Of a stretch of DNA of 64,000 nucleotides, positions 24,364 to 36,459 are shown piece by piece. The notes under the pieces were generated by a model. The model saw nothing but the letters and a program-made list of their open reading frames with translations. It searched no databases and was not told the origin of the DNA. A program made the translations under genes and the position numbers. The DNA is from Sipunculus nudus (Eukaryota; Annelida; Sipuncula; Golfingiida; Sipunculidae). Position 1 is the stretch's first letter, and every line of letters begins with the position of its first letter. The DNA lies in assembly GCA_026874595.1 (NCBI GenBank), contig CM049307.1:37364862-37428861 (forward strand), in the 5' to 3' direction.

Positions 24364-26900
24364 CTATTGCCCCAGCACCTGCATGGGTGTCGTTTCCATG
24401 AAAAATAACTGTTTGTTTTATTGTAATTCTTGAAGGAAATAGATCAATTGAGGGTTTGCCAAACAGACAGGTCAGGTCAGTTGATTAAAAACACTATCGT
24501 TCAGAGTCTATTCCGTTCTATCGTTAAATTTCCTGCTATGTCTGTCAGCTTACATATTTTCAACACCTTAGATATAAGTTGCACTTGCCAAGTGTTTTTT
24601 TTTTTTTAATTTTTTTTTATTTTTTGGGAATTTAGGTTTTATACGCCCAGCCCTTACGAAAAAACCCACCTAAACTAAAGGCGTGAACACTCAGCTTCAA
24701 AAATTGACCTCCACGCATGCGCACGCACACCTCGTATAATCGGTAAAATGATCCAGATGAGAGTTAAATTACAATTAACTTCAACTTAAGAGACAAGTCT
24801 CGTTTAATTTTAAATTCATTAGTTCAAATGTAGGTAATCATACTGGTGCTCTTCTCTGGGCCATGTTATGTAACCTGTGAGACTGGCCGCTAGTGCTGAA
24901 AAGTCTAAACATACCACACTACATACATTTTGTTCAACATCATGTCCATTGGTGACTGCTATTAAGAATCTGTCAAAAATAAACGGATAATTAAGATTTT
25001 CCTATTCAATAGTTTTATATACAGTAAACTCTGTCCAGAAATGGAAAGTCAAACCTGGGCATTACATTTTGGTAAATGTAACAATCTCTTCACTGGTACT
25101 ACAACCAAAAGTTTGGCCCGCAGAAACTCGCATTTTAATTCATGTATAGCCTGCCTTGCATTCTCTTTTAATCCTTCCCGCACCGCAACATCATGAAAAA
25201 GTCAATGGCGCAGCCCGTGGGGCGAATTCTGGCTCGCGTAGGGCTCTACACCTTAAACACAGCTAAGCATCCCCCACATTAGCAGAAGCTGATCCAGGGG
25301 GAGGTTCCATGGGGTCCGGACATCCCCCCCCCCTTTTTTTTTATTCAGTCGCTGAAACCTTTTTCAAGGGTTTCAGGCCGATTTTTGTGGCCTGGACCCC
25401 CCCCCCCCCCAATTTTCCGGACCTTGGGACCTTTTTTAGGCTTTGTCATTATTTCGCTGGGATGACCCCTCCTTTAACTAACTCTTGGATGCGCCCATGA
25501 TTAGTATATACATGAGCAAATCAACAATGAAAAAAGCATTTGAAGTTATGTAAATCATTTCTAGTTTTCCTTCAGACTTTTTCATCTGTTTCATATCTTG
25601 ATGAGACTAACTCCTCTGTCAATGTTTTACACAAGTTTTTCTTTTCTTTGATGCATTTGAATAAAGGTTAGATTATGCAATTCTTGTGTTGCCTTTTTAC
25701 AGTATTAAGGTTTGTTATCGTGGCTGTAATCATGATTACTATTTGAAGTAATCATAAAGTAATCGTAATCGATTACATGAACGTATTTTGGAAATTGTTA
25801 TTGTAATCGTAATCATATAATTTAAAGTAATCGTAATCGATATATTAAGTAAGCACCCCATGTCAAGTGACTTCAGTACGGTTACTCAGAGTCCATGTGA
25901 AATGAGCATCACGTTACAATAAATTTGTTTTCGAAGGCCCAAGTTTCATTCATCGGATTCTCCAGGCATAAGCCAGCTATTCCTTAAACTGGGTTTTATT
26001 CCTTTGCATCATCATGCATCAAATTTGACATATCACCAATGTACATGAGCAAATTCCCAGCAAATGCGTGTTTAATTATGTGCACGAATGACCATTTTAA
26101 TGTCAAAATGTCGGTTTTACTCTTTTTAATATAACTGACATATATAAGCCTACAGATGATAATACATCCCTGGCTGATCCGCCTGGTCCCCGCATTCTGT
26201 CAGTCTAAAGCTGCGTTTACCGGGCGCGGTATGCGGAATTACGGCAGCGGCACACAGTTTGCGGAAAGCGATATAAAATTGCGTCGGGCACTACTTGTTG
26301 GACAGGGAAAACACTGCGATATTGGCCCAATGATGCCAAAAGCCGCTAGATCGCGCTGCATTCGTAGATCAATTATACCAGTACGGTAGAACGCCGTTTT
26401 TCCGAGCGCAATTTCCTGAAAATTCGTTTTTTCCCCGACATTTAAATGGAGCACCGAAAATGTATTCATTTTTACGAAATAGTTTTCAAGCATATAATAT
26501 TTCACATGATTTTTTGTATATATGAGTCACCAGGGCCTCCTGTTAGGTGTTTAGGCCCGACGGTGATCCTATAATTAATTAGTTCTGGCCGATGTTGTCG
26601 CTAGCCCCCCCCCCCCCCCCCCCCCCCAACGCCCGGCCTCCCTATAACCCCAGGAAGCTGCTGAGCAGTTTATCCAAGAGCATTTGTGTGTTATCAACCG
26701 TATCTCGCTTGTACTCGGGCAGTTTGTCGGCTTAAGTGTAGTATCATTCATACACTGCTTGTACCCGAGCAGATTTAGGTGCATGCCAGCCTGGCCATAC
26801 CAATGAACAGTTCAATTCCAAGAACAATTGTGTCGTACACTAAGCTTAAACTCGCCAGTATTCAGCTTATTCATCATTTCACTATTATTGCCCAGAGGAA
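24364..26900. other. Intergenic DNA with low-complexity tracts and degenerate repeats
   Basis: Holds a T-rich run (about 24594-24625), two C runs (about 25325-25334 and 25398-25411) in a CpG-containing 25.2-25.5 kb patch, and a repeat built of GTAATCGTAATCGATTA phrases at about 25715-25868, a type often seen at ends of dispersed elements. A CpG-rich patch at 26200-26420 also stands out. A C run lies at about 26605-26627. The frames here encode mainly homopolymer-derived peptides; no gene was recognised. Confidence 0.55.
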
Positions 26901-26929
26901 CACTTCTCAAACAAGATCACTTGGCATTT

Positions 26930-27073
26930 AGAAGAGATATTCAATCAAAGAAGAGAAAACTGAAGGCGCTTTATGAGAAGCTGGCGATCCTTGAGCGGCT
27001 CGACCGTGGTGAGAAGCCTGCCATCGTCGCAACGGATTTCAACATTGTCAGATCCACAGGTCCGATATCGTGA
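26930..27073 (+). pseudogene. CENP-B/Tigger-type helix-turn-helix fragment
   Basis: The frame ending at 27073 contains SKKRKLKALYEKLAILERLD followed by RGEKPAIVATDFNIVRSTG. This is the pattern of the N-terminal CENP-B-type helix-turn-helix of pogo/Tigger transposases (KRK...L...KL.IL...E.GEK...IA...I..ST). One or two residues around KALYEK look deleted relative to the usual KALTLEEK. The frame stops 18 bp after the RST motif, and neither the second DNA-binding domain nor the DDE nuclease is found downstream. It is best read as a transposon remnant; a 5' exon of a domesticated gene is less likely. Confidence 0.65.
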
Positions 27074-27489
27074 ATAGTAGAGAGAATATTTTTGAATATA
27101 TAAAATGAAATTGCAAGACACCGCCGACTCAAAGAAACGTAAACTTTTACGTTTTCTAAGAAGCTTTAGACCGCTTTTTACACCTGTTTTCTCCAGGGGC
27201 GATCGAAATGGAGTTCCATAGGGCAAAACAGTTATGAAATGTTGGCTAGAGCATTCAATAAAACAAAAACTACGATATATTTGGTCTTAAAATTATAATA
27301 TGCTTAAGTTTAATAGGTAGGCTCTGCGATCGTTCTTAAACTTAATTGTATCCGCCAAAACAAAGTTTTTGGTTCCGCGGCCGCCGCCGCCGAGTTCGTT
27401 TCCAGAGAACTCTTCTGAGACCACTGGACCAATTTTTCCGAAACCTGGCATAGTTATTCGCTCACCTATGTAGTTGTGCGTAACAATTA

Positions 27490-28330
27490 AGACAGGTGGC
27501 GCCACCTGCAATTCTTTATGTGCAATATGAATCTGGGTGTCTTTTTTTGTGATAACAGCCCATATCTGATGAGTGGTTCAATGTATTGGCTAAAATTTTG
27601 CATGTCCATAATTTTTGGATCTCCCAATCTCGTAATTCAGATTTGTGGCGCCATCTGCAGTCGTTTTTGCGTGGCGTCCATCCATGCACTTGCAATCTGT
27701 TTGTCTTAGTAATTGGTTCAATGTGTTGGGCTGAAATTGTGCATGTCCATAAATCTTGGATAGCTCCCTCTCGTACTCAAGATTGGTGGCGCCATCTGCA
27801 ATTGTTTTCGCGTAGCGTCCATCCGTACGTTTGCTTTGGGTGAAAATTGCTCATATCTTAGGAGTGGTTCAATGTATTGGTCTGAAATTGTGCATGTCCA
27901 TCCATCTTGGATATCTCCATCTCGTACTCAAGACTGGTGGCGCCATCTGCAAGGGTTTTTGCTTGGCGTACATCCGTACATTTGCTTTGGGTGAAAATAA
28001 CTCATATCTTTGAAGTGGTTCAATGTATTGGTCTGAAATTTAGCATGTCCATCCATCAGACAGGTGGCGTCAACTACCTTCCCGTTTTCGTGGAATAAAT
28101 GTTTCTTTTCTTAGTTGTGGTTTGCCGTATTGGCCTGAAAGTGTACCTCCATCTCGTACTAAAGACTGGTGGCGCCATCTGCAACCGTTCTTGAGCGGCA
28201 TTCACCTGTCCGTTTGCGTTTGGTAAAAATCGCTCATATCTCAGGCTTGGATGGATGTTTCAGTCTGTAAGTTTGCATGTTTATCCGTCTTCGATGGCTT
28301 TGATGTAGACCAGACACGTGGCGCCATCTG
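27490..28330. repeat. Tandem array of about 140-bp units with GGTGGCGCCATCTGC core
   Basis: About five to six units repeat 'agtggttcaatgtattgg', 'ctgaaattgtgcatgtcca', 'ctcgtactcaagactggtgg', 'gcgccatctgcaa', 'gcgtccatccgtac'. The cores lie at about 27496, 27643, 27787, 27937, 28064 and 28170, so the period is roughly 105-150 bp. The palindromic GGTGGCGCCA core is shared with the 340-bp satellite and the 13-16 kb repeats although the rest of the unit differs. 21.36-21.6 kb contains related phrases. Open frames follow the unit and are not genes. Confidence 0.9.
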
Positions 28331-29735
28331 CTGTCTCGGTTTTTTAGAATACATTGATGCACTTTTTCTCAGTAGGAGATTGGTGCCTCGGCCTGAAATT
28401 TGCATGGTGTATCCATCTGTAGATGTGTTGATGGTGACAATTGCACATATATGAGGAGTTTAATTGGCATCTCTGATGCCACAAATTTGGAGTCATGTAA
28501 TGTCAGGAACATTCAATGCCTGACTTTACCCATTCCTTGGTGATTTGGCGGATACACGTAATCGCTTGTCGACTGCCCGTATTTTAGTTTCCTTTTGTCT
28601 TTCACTCGTTTCACATGTAATGCACTGGCACCGCCTGTGGACTGTGAAAGAATTAAACTAACCTGTCGTCGTCAATGACAATGTCATTTGACCTTTCCCT
28701 CGGATGTATTTGTTGAAAAAAAGGGCACGTACGTTTCCTAAAAAGACAATTTAGGCGGATTTTTACCAACAAAGCTCTGCGGTGGCCAAGGTTGATCAGA
28801 AATTCGAGTGTGCCCTGGGAAACATGGCGCTAACTCTCGTACGACTAAACTTAATTGCCACCAGTGCCCTGACCGTTTTCCCTAAAGTTCGTTTCTCCGA
28901 ACAAAAAAAAAGCTCGTCCCTCGACGTACGCCTTCGGAAAAACAACATTTACTGTATACGGTAACATAATTGCAAATCATGCGGCATATGTGTCCATCCG
29001 GAATGAAGAGAGCGCGAGAGCTAGGGCTAATGTAGAGCCCATGGGCGCTATACTGCTTGCGCGCAGTATGCAGATCCAATTCTCCACTGAGAATTCCATT
29101 TTACCGCGTGCTTTTTACCTATTATGCCAGTTTGCTGTGTGACAAAGGGAGTGTTAACTAAGGTACAAAGATACCACGCAAACTGTACCGGTATCTTAGG
29201 CCTATATGGGCGCACGTAACCGAGTCCAGCCCGCCAACAGGTCAAGGGCCTGGTGGTTGGAAGAAGTAGACGGGGGCATGAGAGCAACAAGCAGTGCCAC
29301 TGGTTCAAATTCAACCGCTGAAAAATCATCCTTTTTTACTTCTCACGTGCTGTCAGTAAGGGCATTCTTTTCGAGAAATTATTTGCATAATGAAACCTCG
29401 GCCATAATACTTAATATTAGTTTATCAAAAACTTTACTTTAATTAAGAAAAGATGAATAATGCACACAGTCATACCCGTTTAACACTGACCTTGATTGCT
29501 GCGAATATGGGTTTGATTGCCCCAACATTTCCCGAAATAGGGATAGACACCCGCTCAGCCTCTCCTCCGGACAACTCCCCCCCCCCCCCTCCCCCTCCAA
29601 ATAGGATAAAAGACCTCTCCTACAATATCATATAATTTTCTTCACACTCACCACATATTTTGGAATACACAAACACACACAATATCATATAATTTTCTCC
29701 ACCCTCACCACATATTTTGGAATACACAAACACAC
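28331..29735. other. Intergenic sequence, no gene recognised
   Basis: More balanced base composition than the surroundings at about 28700-29330, with many CpGs, but the open frames on either strand (for example 29206-29442 + and 29048-29329 -) show no recognisable domain. A C-rich run lies at about 29577-29597. A 45-bp phrase ('aatatcatataattttct...ccacatattttggaatacac') is tandemly duplicated at about 29624-29735. Confidence 0.5.
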
Positions 29736-29740
29736 ACCCT

Positions 29741-29808
<68 letters not shown>

Positions 29809-29813
29809 ATATA
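29736..29813. repeat. Compound (CA)n-(TA)n microsatellite
   Basis: A CA run of about 29736-29760 passes directly into a TA run of about 29760-29803, the same arrangement as at 6914-6988. Confidence 0.9.
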
Positions 29814-30190
29814 TATAAATATGTTTTGTTCATTTTTCAACACTATATAAATAATAATTTCAGTTAAGTCAATTTATCTTCAAGGGTGGGGAATGACTCG
29901 TAGACACATACACACACAAATTATATATACTTAGTATGCATTTTTACTGCCTATATGACACATTTCAAATATATTTTAATTAAGTATAAGGTTTTAGATA
30001 TAAAATATTTCACAGTAAGCTCCTAAATGGAACCAATGTCTATAATTCTATAATTATTAATATATTTAATTTCAAAAAACATAAATTTATTTTCTGAATA
30101 TTAGGGAGGATGTTTATATTGACCACCCCCACCCCTTGCTAAAAAAAGGGGGGATATATGTACCCCCATCCCCTTATATTGACGTCCCTG
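29814..30190. mobile_element. Partial hAT-type repeat, inverse relative of 6640-7153
   Basis: The right end (CCTTATATTGACGTCCCTG, ending at 30190) is the reverse complement of a CAGGGACGTCAATATAAGG terminus, closely matching the left end of the 6640-7153 element. The preceding C/G runs and 'ggggggatatatgtaccccc' also match in inverse orientation. The other terminus and a target duplication were not found, so the left boundary given is arbitrary and the copy is probably truncated. Confidence 0.6.
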
Positions 30191-30590
30191 AAAAATTTAA
30201 ATTCAGTTTAAACATTCAACAAAATACTATATAAGCAAACATTTATGACGAATCAATGAGGCAATTGACGGATGCCGTTTAATATTTTTTCTTAAAATGA
30301 GGTTATTAAGGAAATATGCCGAATCTATAAACTAAAAGATCAAAATATCTCGAAATCTCAAAATTATGTGTTTTATTCCAATCCTAAAACAGTGAGAGGG
30401 ACACGCCTATACCCACTTAAACAAGGTAAATGTGTATCAAAATATGCACTGACATATACGAAGTTAATGTCTTGATCCTGAAACTTAAGGAGAACGTTCG
30501 CAAGAAACCATCACGTCATATGTTTGGTTTGGGAAAAAAATCCATAGAACATTAATTTAATACACAAATGGGGTACTAAAATGAGAGAAA

Positions 30591-30630
<40 letters not shown>

Positions 30631-31000
30631 GATTAAAGAGGAAATATTGCCCGACTTAAATTATAATCTATTTATTCTCAGTTTTGCTCTCTAGTAACAC
30701 AAAAAAGTGTGATATAAAAAATTGTATCATCGAACTGATTAAACACGACTTAATTCTCGCAAACTTTCATTTGCAGGACTAAATGAGCTGAGTGCACACA
30801 GGGAAATATCATATGGTTATTTGAAAATTAATATAATAATTGATTAAAATTTTAAAAGTGTCATATATACCTCTAGAAAAAAATTCATTTTTTCAACAAA
30901 CACTCTTATTCAATAAAATGTAACTTTCAAGATATCAAAGGCTTTAAAAGGGCTATATTACTATAAATAAAATTAAAAATGAAATACAAATCGTGGAATA
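30191..31000. other. AT-rich intergenic DNA with an A-run/G-run tract
   Basis: Contains an uninterrupted A run of about 30 followed by a G run (about 30591-30630) and AT-rich sequence. No gene was recognised. Confidence 0.55.
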
Positions 31001-31129
31001 AGTGGGAGGGGCAAGTCTATTTTGAACATGAGCAACATGGCCGCGCCCTGGAGCGGGTGACGGAAGCAGCGCCGCATGAACCACCGGCCAGGAATCCCTG
31101 TATAACCAGCCTGTAAACACCCGCAGCAG
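31000..31129 (+). promoter_or_regulatory. Candidate CpG-rich first non-coding exon and start region
   Basis: In an AT-rich setting, 31010-31129 is strongly GC- and CpG-rich. It contains GAGCAACATGGCCGCGCC; AACATGGCCGC matches the YY1-type motif common just downstream of start sites in animal housekeeping genes. It ends in a good donor, GCAGCAG followed by gtagga at 31130. The only ATG-initiated frame at the motif stops within a few codons. The next downstream gene on this strand is CRLF3 (first coding exon acceptor at 36418-36419), so this may be its untranslated first exon. An alternative is an exon of an unseen transcript. Confidence 0.4.
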
Positions 31130-33239
31130 GTAGGACATATTGTTATTATCAGGAATTTCGTATTTACACTTGTGTTTGAGCATGACGCGATTATGGGAAC
31201 TCGTGTAATGTGTTTCCGGGGCAAGCTATTTTGCTTGCTGTCAGTATCAGAGATTTGAGGCTGAGGACTGTTTGCATCCTGATTGCTTGCAGCACCAGCC
31301 CTTACGGAGAATATCATTATCAGCATTTAATTGTTATCTACCCATCGACTTTTTACATCCATGTAACTTTTATACAAAGTTAATTGATTTTCAGAAATAC
31401 CTGAACCAGGTACCTGGATACTCCAAATAAAAATCAGTTTTTATAATGAAAGGAATTAAACAAATCCTTCATAACTTGCAAAGATTTGACTTGGAGATAT
31501 AATTCTTTAAATGTGCAGATTACAAAAACATGCAGTTTTAATCATATAATTTACAGGCTTTCGGAAGTTCCCAGTGAATTTATAAATTTACATGCATAGT
31601 ACAGTAACCTAGTTGAAATACTGAAACTTTTACAAATACAGTAGAGCGTTGTATATCCGAAGACTGTTAATCCAAAAAATTGTTCTTCTGAAAAATTAAA
31701 CTGAAAACCTAAAATTTGACATTTAATCAGAAATCTGAATCATGACACAATTCCAGAAAAAATATGGTAAAAGAGATTGTCTAATTGAAAGCAAAGATGG
31801 CGAGATCAGCTGTAAGACATCTAGCCAACTAATTACTGCACCTGAGCGCAGGCAGTAGATGTGAAAAACACCGTCCCCCAGTCTGTGTTATTTTTCTTGG
31901 CAAGTTTTAATCGGGATGCCAAAGCCAGAGTAATTAGCCTGTAAAAACGAAATGTTACACAGACAATAACCAAGTTCCTGACAGCAGTTTATAGGTGTGA
32001 AAAACTCCACCCCACTGATCCGTGAAGTCCTTGGCCCAGCTTTGATCAGGGTGACTTTAAAGGAGTTCTAATGTGAGCAGATGTGCCTCAATCATTTACT
32101 TAAAAATTCTTTTGGCCATTTTATTTCTGCTCAAAATTTGGGAATCTTGATTGGTTAGAATTGCTACTTACCATAACTTAGGTTAGTTTATATACAGTAC
32201 ATGTATAAAAAAACTATAAAGGTTCACATAGTTAACTGAGAGATGGCAGCACTTTCTAGTTCATGGTAGGTCAATCCAGTTATAATGGCAGCGATGCGTG
32301 ATGTGATGTAGGTACAATAATGATTATACCAGAGCAGGGATGGCACCCATAATAATCATGATGTGTTCTAAATGAAAATATATCAAGTTGATCGAAAATG
32401 TTGCAATTATCAAAGGTTTATTATGAACTAGCTCTATTAAGTTGAATTAGTCAGTAACTGACAATGTCCTGACCTTGGCCGTAATCAGGCTGTTTCTTGC
32501 AGTCTCATGCAAAATCACTTAACCGAATGATCGTTCTACTGGACATGTATGTGATCATGAGAGGCTTCTGCATAAAAGTGCACAGTCAACACAACCACTT
32601 CCTAGGGTTTTATACAAATATTCTCAGAATTAATTTTTCAGCTGAGTGCCATGACCCCCAGGTCCCTTGTTTTTAAATTGACATGCTGTAGCTTCCATGT
32701 CATAAACAGTCAAATATAATGAATTCTAAAGAATGTCCATAAGCCAAAGTAATATACCTTGCAAATATTGATGTGATCTTCATAACTGTAGTGTACTAAA
32801 GTTCATCTCTCTAATTGTGTCAGTTAACTTTTAAGGATATTTATTTACTTCGTCAACACATTTTGAAAAATAACTTGTAAAAAAACAATATACCTTGTAA
32901 ACTAGCAAAGAATTTGATTAAAAGGATTTATTTAATATCTTTGATTCTTAAACATGCAGTCTATATTTGTAATGACATATGGATAGAGTTGGCAGGGCCA
33001 AGGACACATTTTGACAGAAGTTGCAAAGTATTCATTCAGAATATTTGAGTAAAATATTTCATTCTTTATTACCTGAGTGCACATATAATTTCTTATGATT
33101 GTAACATACTGGACAGAAATATCAGCATTTCATAATAATTGCAAAAAATTAATTGTCAGCCCTTGGTTGACAGAATTTAATGGTTATACAATAAAAAAAA
33201 ACAATGTGTTAAAAATGTTATTTATATAATCTTGGGTTA
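31130..33239. other. Intergenic or 5' intron sequence with one repeat terminus
   Basis: AT-rich. A sequence at about 32639-32673 (CAGCTGAGTGCCATGACCCC then AGGTCCCTTGTT) matches the GACCC..GGTCCCTTGTT terminus of the elements at 46.99 and 61.71 kb, so a truncated or diverged copy probably ends here. No coding sequence was recognised. Confidence 0.5.
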
Positions 33240-33247
33240 TTGCTGAT

Positions 33248-34393
33248 CAGGGTTGGGTTTTAGGCAACCCAAACCTGTTTTTGGCAGGGCAGAGCCTAAA
33301 ACCTGCCTTTAACTGTCTAAAATAAGTTATAACCTGCCTAAAACTGCCTTTAACTGCCTAAAACCTTACTTACCCTCACCTTTGACTTGTAGTTTACCCA
33401 TGTTTTATTGTTACACTGTTAAATGCATAAAAGAAATATCCTCAACAAATTAAAAGTGAGGAACACTTATTTTTAACTAAACACATGAAACCTTGATACA
33501 AAAAAAGCAATAAATAAATACAACACTACTTCAGGTTTTCCATTTTATCTCAGTTCTCTGACAGTTATAGCCCAAATCATGTTCTGAGGTCTCCCACCTC
33601 CATAACTGCCATTACTGCCAATTTATGAAAGAATGCTCATACTGTAAGCTTATAACTAGATACTTTGATTTGCTTTTTGATCACAAAGGATTTATTGTTG
33701 TAATATATGTGAAGAAGTTTTTCAGAATTTAAAAAGTTTTTCCATTTACAGTTCTTAATTCTGTAGTCTCACTAATATAACATGTATGTTTTCTATTCCT
33801 TTATTTTCAAATTGCTGAAAGTAAAAGATTGATTTTACAAATTATAACAGATCTTTTATGCTAGCCATAAACTAAAAATATGATAATAACTTTTACATTA
33901 TCTGATAATGAACAAGAATTTTCACTAGTTGTTTATTCCCTTAGCTAGGTCATCCCTTGTCAAATTTTAAGATTCTGTGGACACACCTATTGTCTATAGA
34001 ATGATGGATATGCTCTGTTAAAGGTATGATGAGATTGTGAAAATGGTACCCTCATAAAACACTAATTTTAGTTCAAACTGAAAAATGCAAAAATACATAT
34101 TGTAGTGAATATGTTGCAAACCACAGAATATTCATAATCACTTTTGGGCTGTGTAAAACCTAAAGGCCTGAGAAACCTACATGTCATGGTCAGAGACCCT
34201 CACTGCATTACTCAGTAAAAAGTTTGACTCAAGAACAGTTTTAAGGGCAATGGCTTTGATTGCATCATCCTAGGATGAAACTTTAGGCACTTTTTGTGCC
34301 TTAATCCTGCCTAAAACCTGTTTTAAGTGGGGCAGTTTTAGCCAGGTAATAACCTATGGTTCAAACCTTCCTGCCTAAAACTTGCCAACCCTG
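33248..34393. mobile_element. Non-autonomous hAT-type element upstream of CRLF3
   Basis: The 1146-bp element begins CAGGGTTGGGTTTTAGGCA and ends TGCCTAAAACTTGCCAACCC plus TG, an imperfect terminal inverted repeat. It is flanked by a perfect 8-bp duplication TTGCTGAT at 33240-33247 and 34394-34401. The ends continue inward as reiterated CCTGCCTAAAACTGCC phrases on both sides (33290-33365 and 34300-34380), i.e. subterminal repeats that may serve as transposase sites. No transposase frame is present. Confidence 0.93.
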
Positions 34394-34401
34394 TTGCTGA
34401 T

Positions 34402-35560
34402 TTATGCCAGATTTGTTCGGATTCATAATGCTTTATCACAAAGATGCCTAGACATTATATATGTAAAAATAGGCATCCAATTTTATCTTGTAGACATGTT
34501 GGCCTCTTAATCATATTGTGAACATATTATTAGTTGATATTATGTCCTGTTATAGTATGTCAATGGACATTATGAACCATGATATTTTGCTCGTGTATCG
34601 TCACGTTTCTCAAGGTTTGTCAGCTATTCATAACTCCAGAAATGACAAAATGGCATGCTGAAAGTTAAAAATAGTCTTTAGGAGTTTCATGAAACTTGGA
34701 ATATGTAAAGATTCTCTGTTGCAGAATGGTATGCTGAACAGTGTATATAATATCTTAATAATTTTATGCCCTACAGCTCTATTGATTATCAATATCATAA
34801 GGCTATCAGCCATCAAAATCATCTGCACAAATATGGTGTAGTGACATGTAACATACCTGATATAAACTTTATCATAGGCAAATCAATCAGTTACCAAGCC
34901 CTCCTTGGGCTTATGGAACACTGATGCAAAAGGACAGGTGACCAGTCTTGTCACTAATTAAATGATATTAAAAGTGTTATCAGGCTGAGTCATGTAATTA
35001 TAGTGATTACTGATATGCTATATTGTTTATTAGATCAGAGGGAAGGGACAGATAATTAATGTAAGGGTATTTGATCGATTTATTGGCATATATTGCCTTT
35101 TCAGTTGTTTCCATAGCTGTCACATGTAGACACTGTGTAGAAACATGAAACCTGAGATTTAATCATTATTAGTATCACTGCTAACAGGCATTTAATATAT
35201 TCAATAAGCTCACAGAAACTGTTGATGGGGCTTCCAGTCCAATATGTTATCTTAATTAGTATTCCAGCTGGGGCTTACTTGAGTATTATCCTTGATTCTT
35301 GACAGGTGGCTTACTGCATTAAACTGATATATGATAAACACTGAGCCTGCCTTGAGGCTAGCTATGGAGGACCAAAGCATGTTAACAATAACAGTCATGT
35401 CAGTTACACCCTGTGTGCATGCTGTTGGTGCCAGGCATGAGGCAAGCTTTACAGGTCATTAACTACACTGATATATCACAATCAGGAAACCTAAACCTCA
35501 TGCCAGGAAATGTCCTTCAACACATGGTCAGATGTGGTCAGCAAAGCTGAGGTCAGGGGA
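34402..35560. other. Sequence upstream of CRLF3, no gene recognised
   Basis: Moderately AT-rich, mostly unique sequence. The short - strand frame 34628-34828 has no recognisable domain. Confidence 0.5.
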
Positions 35561-35568
35561 GGTAGCTG

Positions 35569-35646
35569 TATAAAGGGAGCTATTATTACAGTATCTAGTA
35601 TAGAGCAATAAGCTAGATGTATTCAGTTTTTTTTTCCAGAGACAAG
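35569..35646 (+). promoter_or_regulatory. Candidate TATA box and alternative non-coding first exon
   Basis: TATAAAG at 35569-35575 is followed about 70 bp later by GAGACAAG and a consensus donor gtaagt at 35647. A transcript starting near 35600 would give a short untranslated exon that could be spliced to the CRLF3 coding exon 1 acceptor at 36418-36419. This competes with the CpG-rich candidate at 31.0-31.13 kb; both could be used. RNA evidence would be needed to choose. Confidence 0.35.
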
Positions 35647-36459
35647 GTAAGTGTTTCTCTGTAATGTTATTATCATTATTTTAATCAACTCGAGTTCTTC
35701 AGACTTATTTCAAGGCTAGAAAAAATCTATGTAGGTGCTCAGCTGCAGGTCAGTTCAGGTCAATACCTCACTCTGTTATTCAGATTTAATCCAGCACATA
35801 ATTCACCCTAAAATTTGAAACTTGCTTGGAGGGACACTTTATTTTTTCTTTCATAAAGTTAAGGCAAAACTCTTTCTGCTTTTATTGAATCTTGATCACA
35901 TACTATATTGATATATATATATATATATTCATAAAATGTATAATTTAGGACAAGTTATAAGTATAGGGCTTTTAATATATCATTTGGAATAAAGGTGAAT
36001 ATAAAAAACATAAGAACAATTTCTGAATATATAAATAAAAAAAAAATATTGTGATTTTATAATGATAACAATAATGTTTACAAAGAGTGGGTTTTTGTTC
36101 TACCCTGCACTTTAATAGGTGGGCTTCTTGCCAGATTTGCTTCTCTTTTGTGGAGGAGGGGTGTCCTGATCAACGTGATTTGGCATATTTTTGTTTAAAG
36201 AATAAGCTAACATTAAGAAAAAGTATGGTAAATTAAGTCATGCAGATGTCGTATGCTAAATATATATGAACATATGAAGTTGTACAACTCATGCTTTATT
36301 AATTCTTCCTCATGTTTGTTCATATGCTCCAGTCAGTGTCACCAGTTATATACTTAAGTTATATCTGACTTATACATCTTGAATCAGAAGTATAACAGAT
36401 ATGTTTGTATTGGTTTCAGTTTTAATTTCTTGGCCACACCAAAAGGAAGCAAGGTTGAA

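Noticed and set aside
25309-25500. 63-codon frame with proline runs
   Set aside because: It derives from C and T homopolymer tracts.
29048-29442. Overlapping + and - frames in a CpG-containing patch
   Set aside because: No recognisable domain in either direction and no convincing splice signals; left unassigned.
30973-31326. 117-codon - strand frame
   Set aside because: It overlaps the CpG-rich candidate first exon on the opposite strand and has no domain; the CpG-rich composition alone keeps the frame open.
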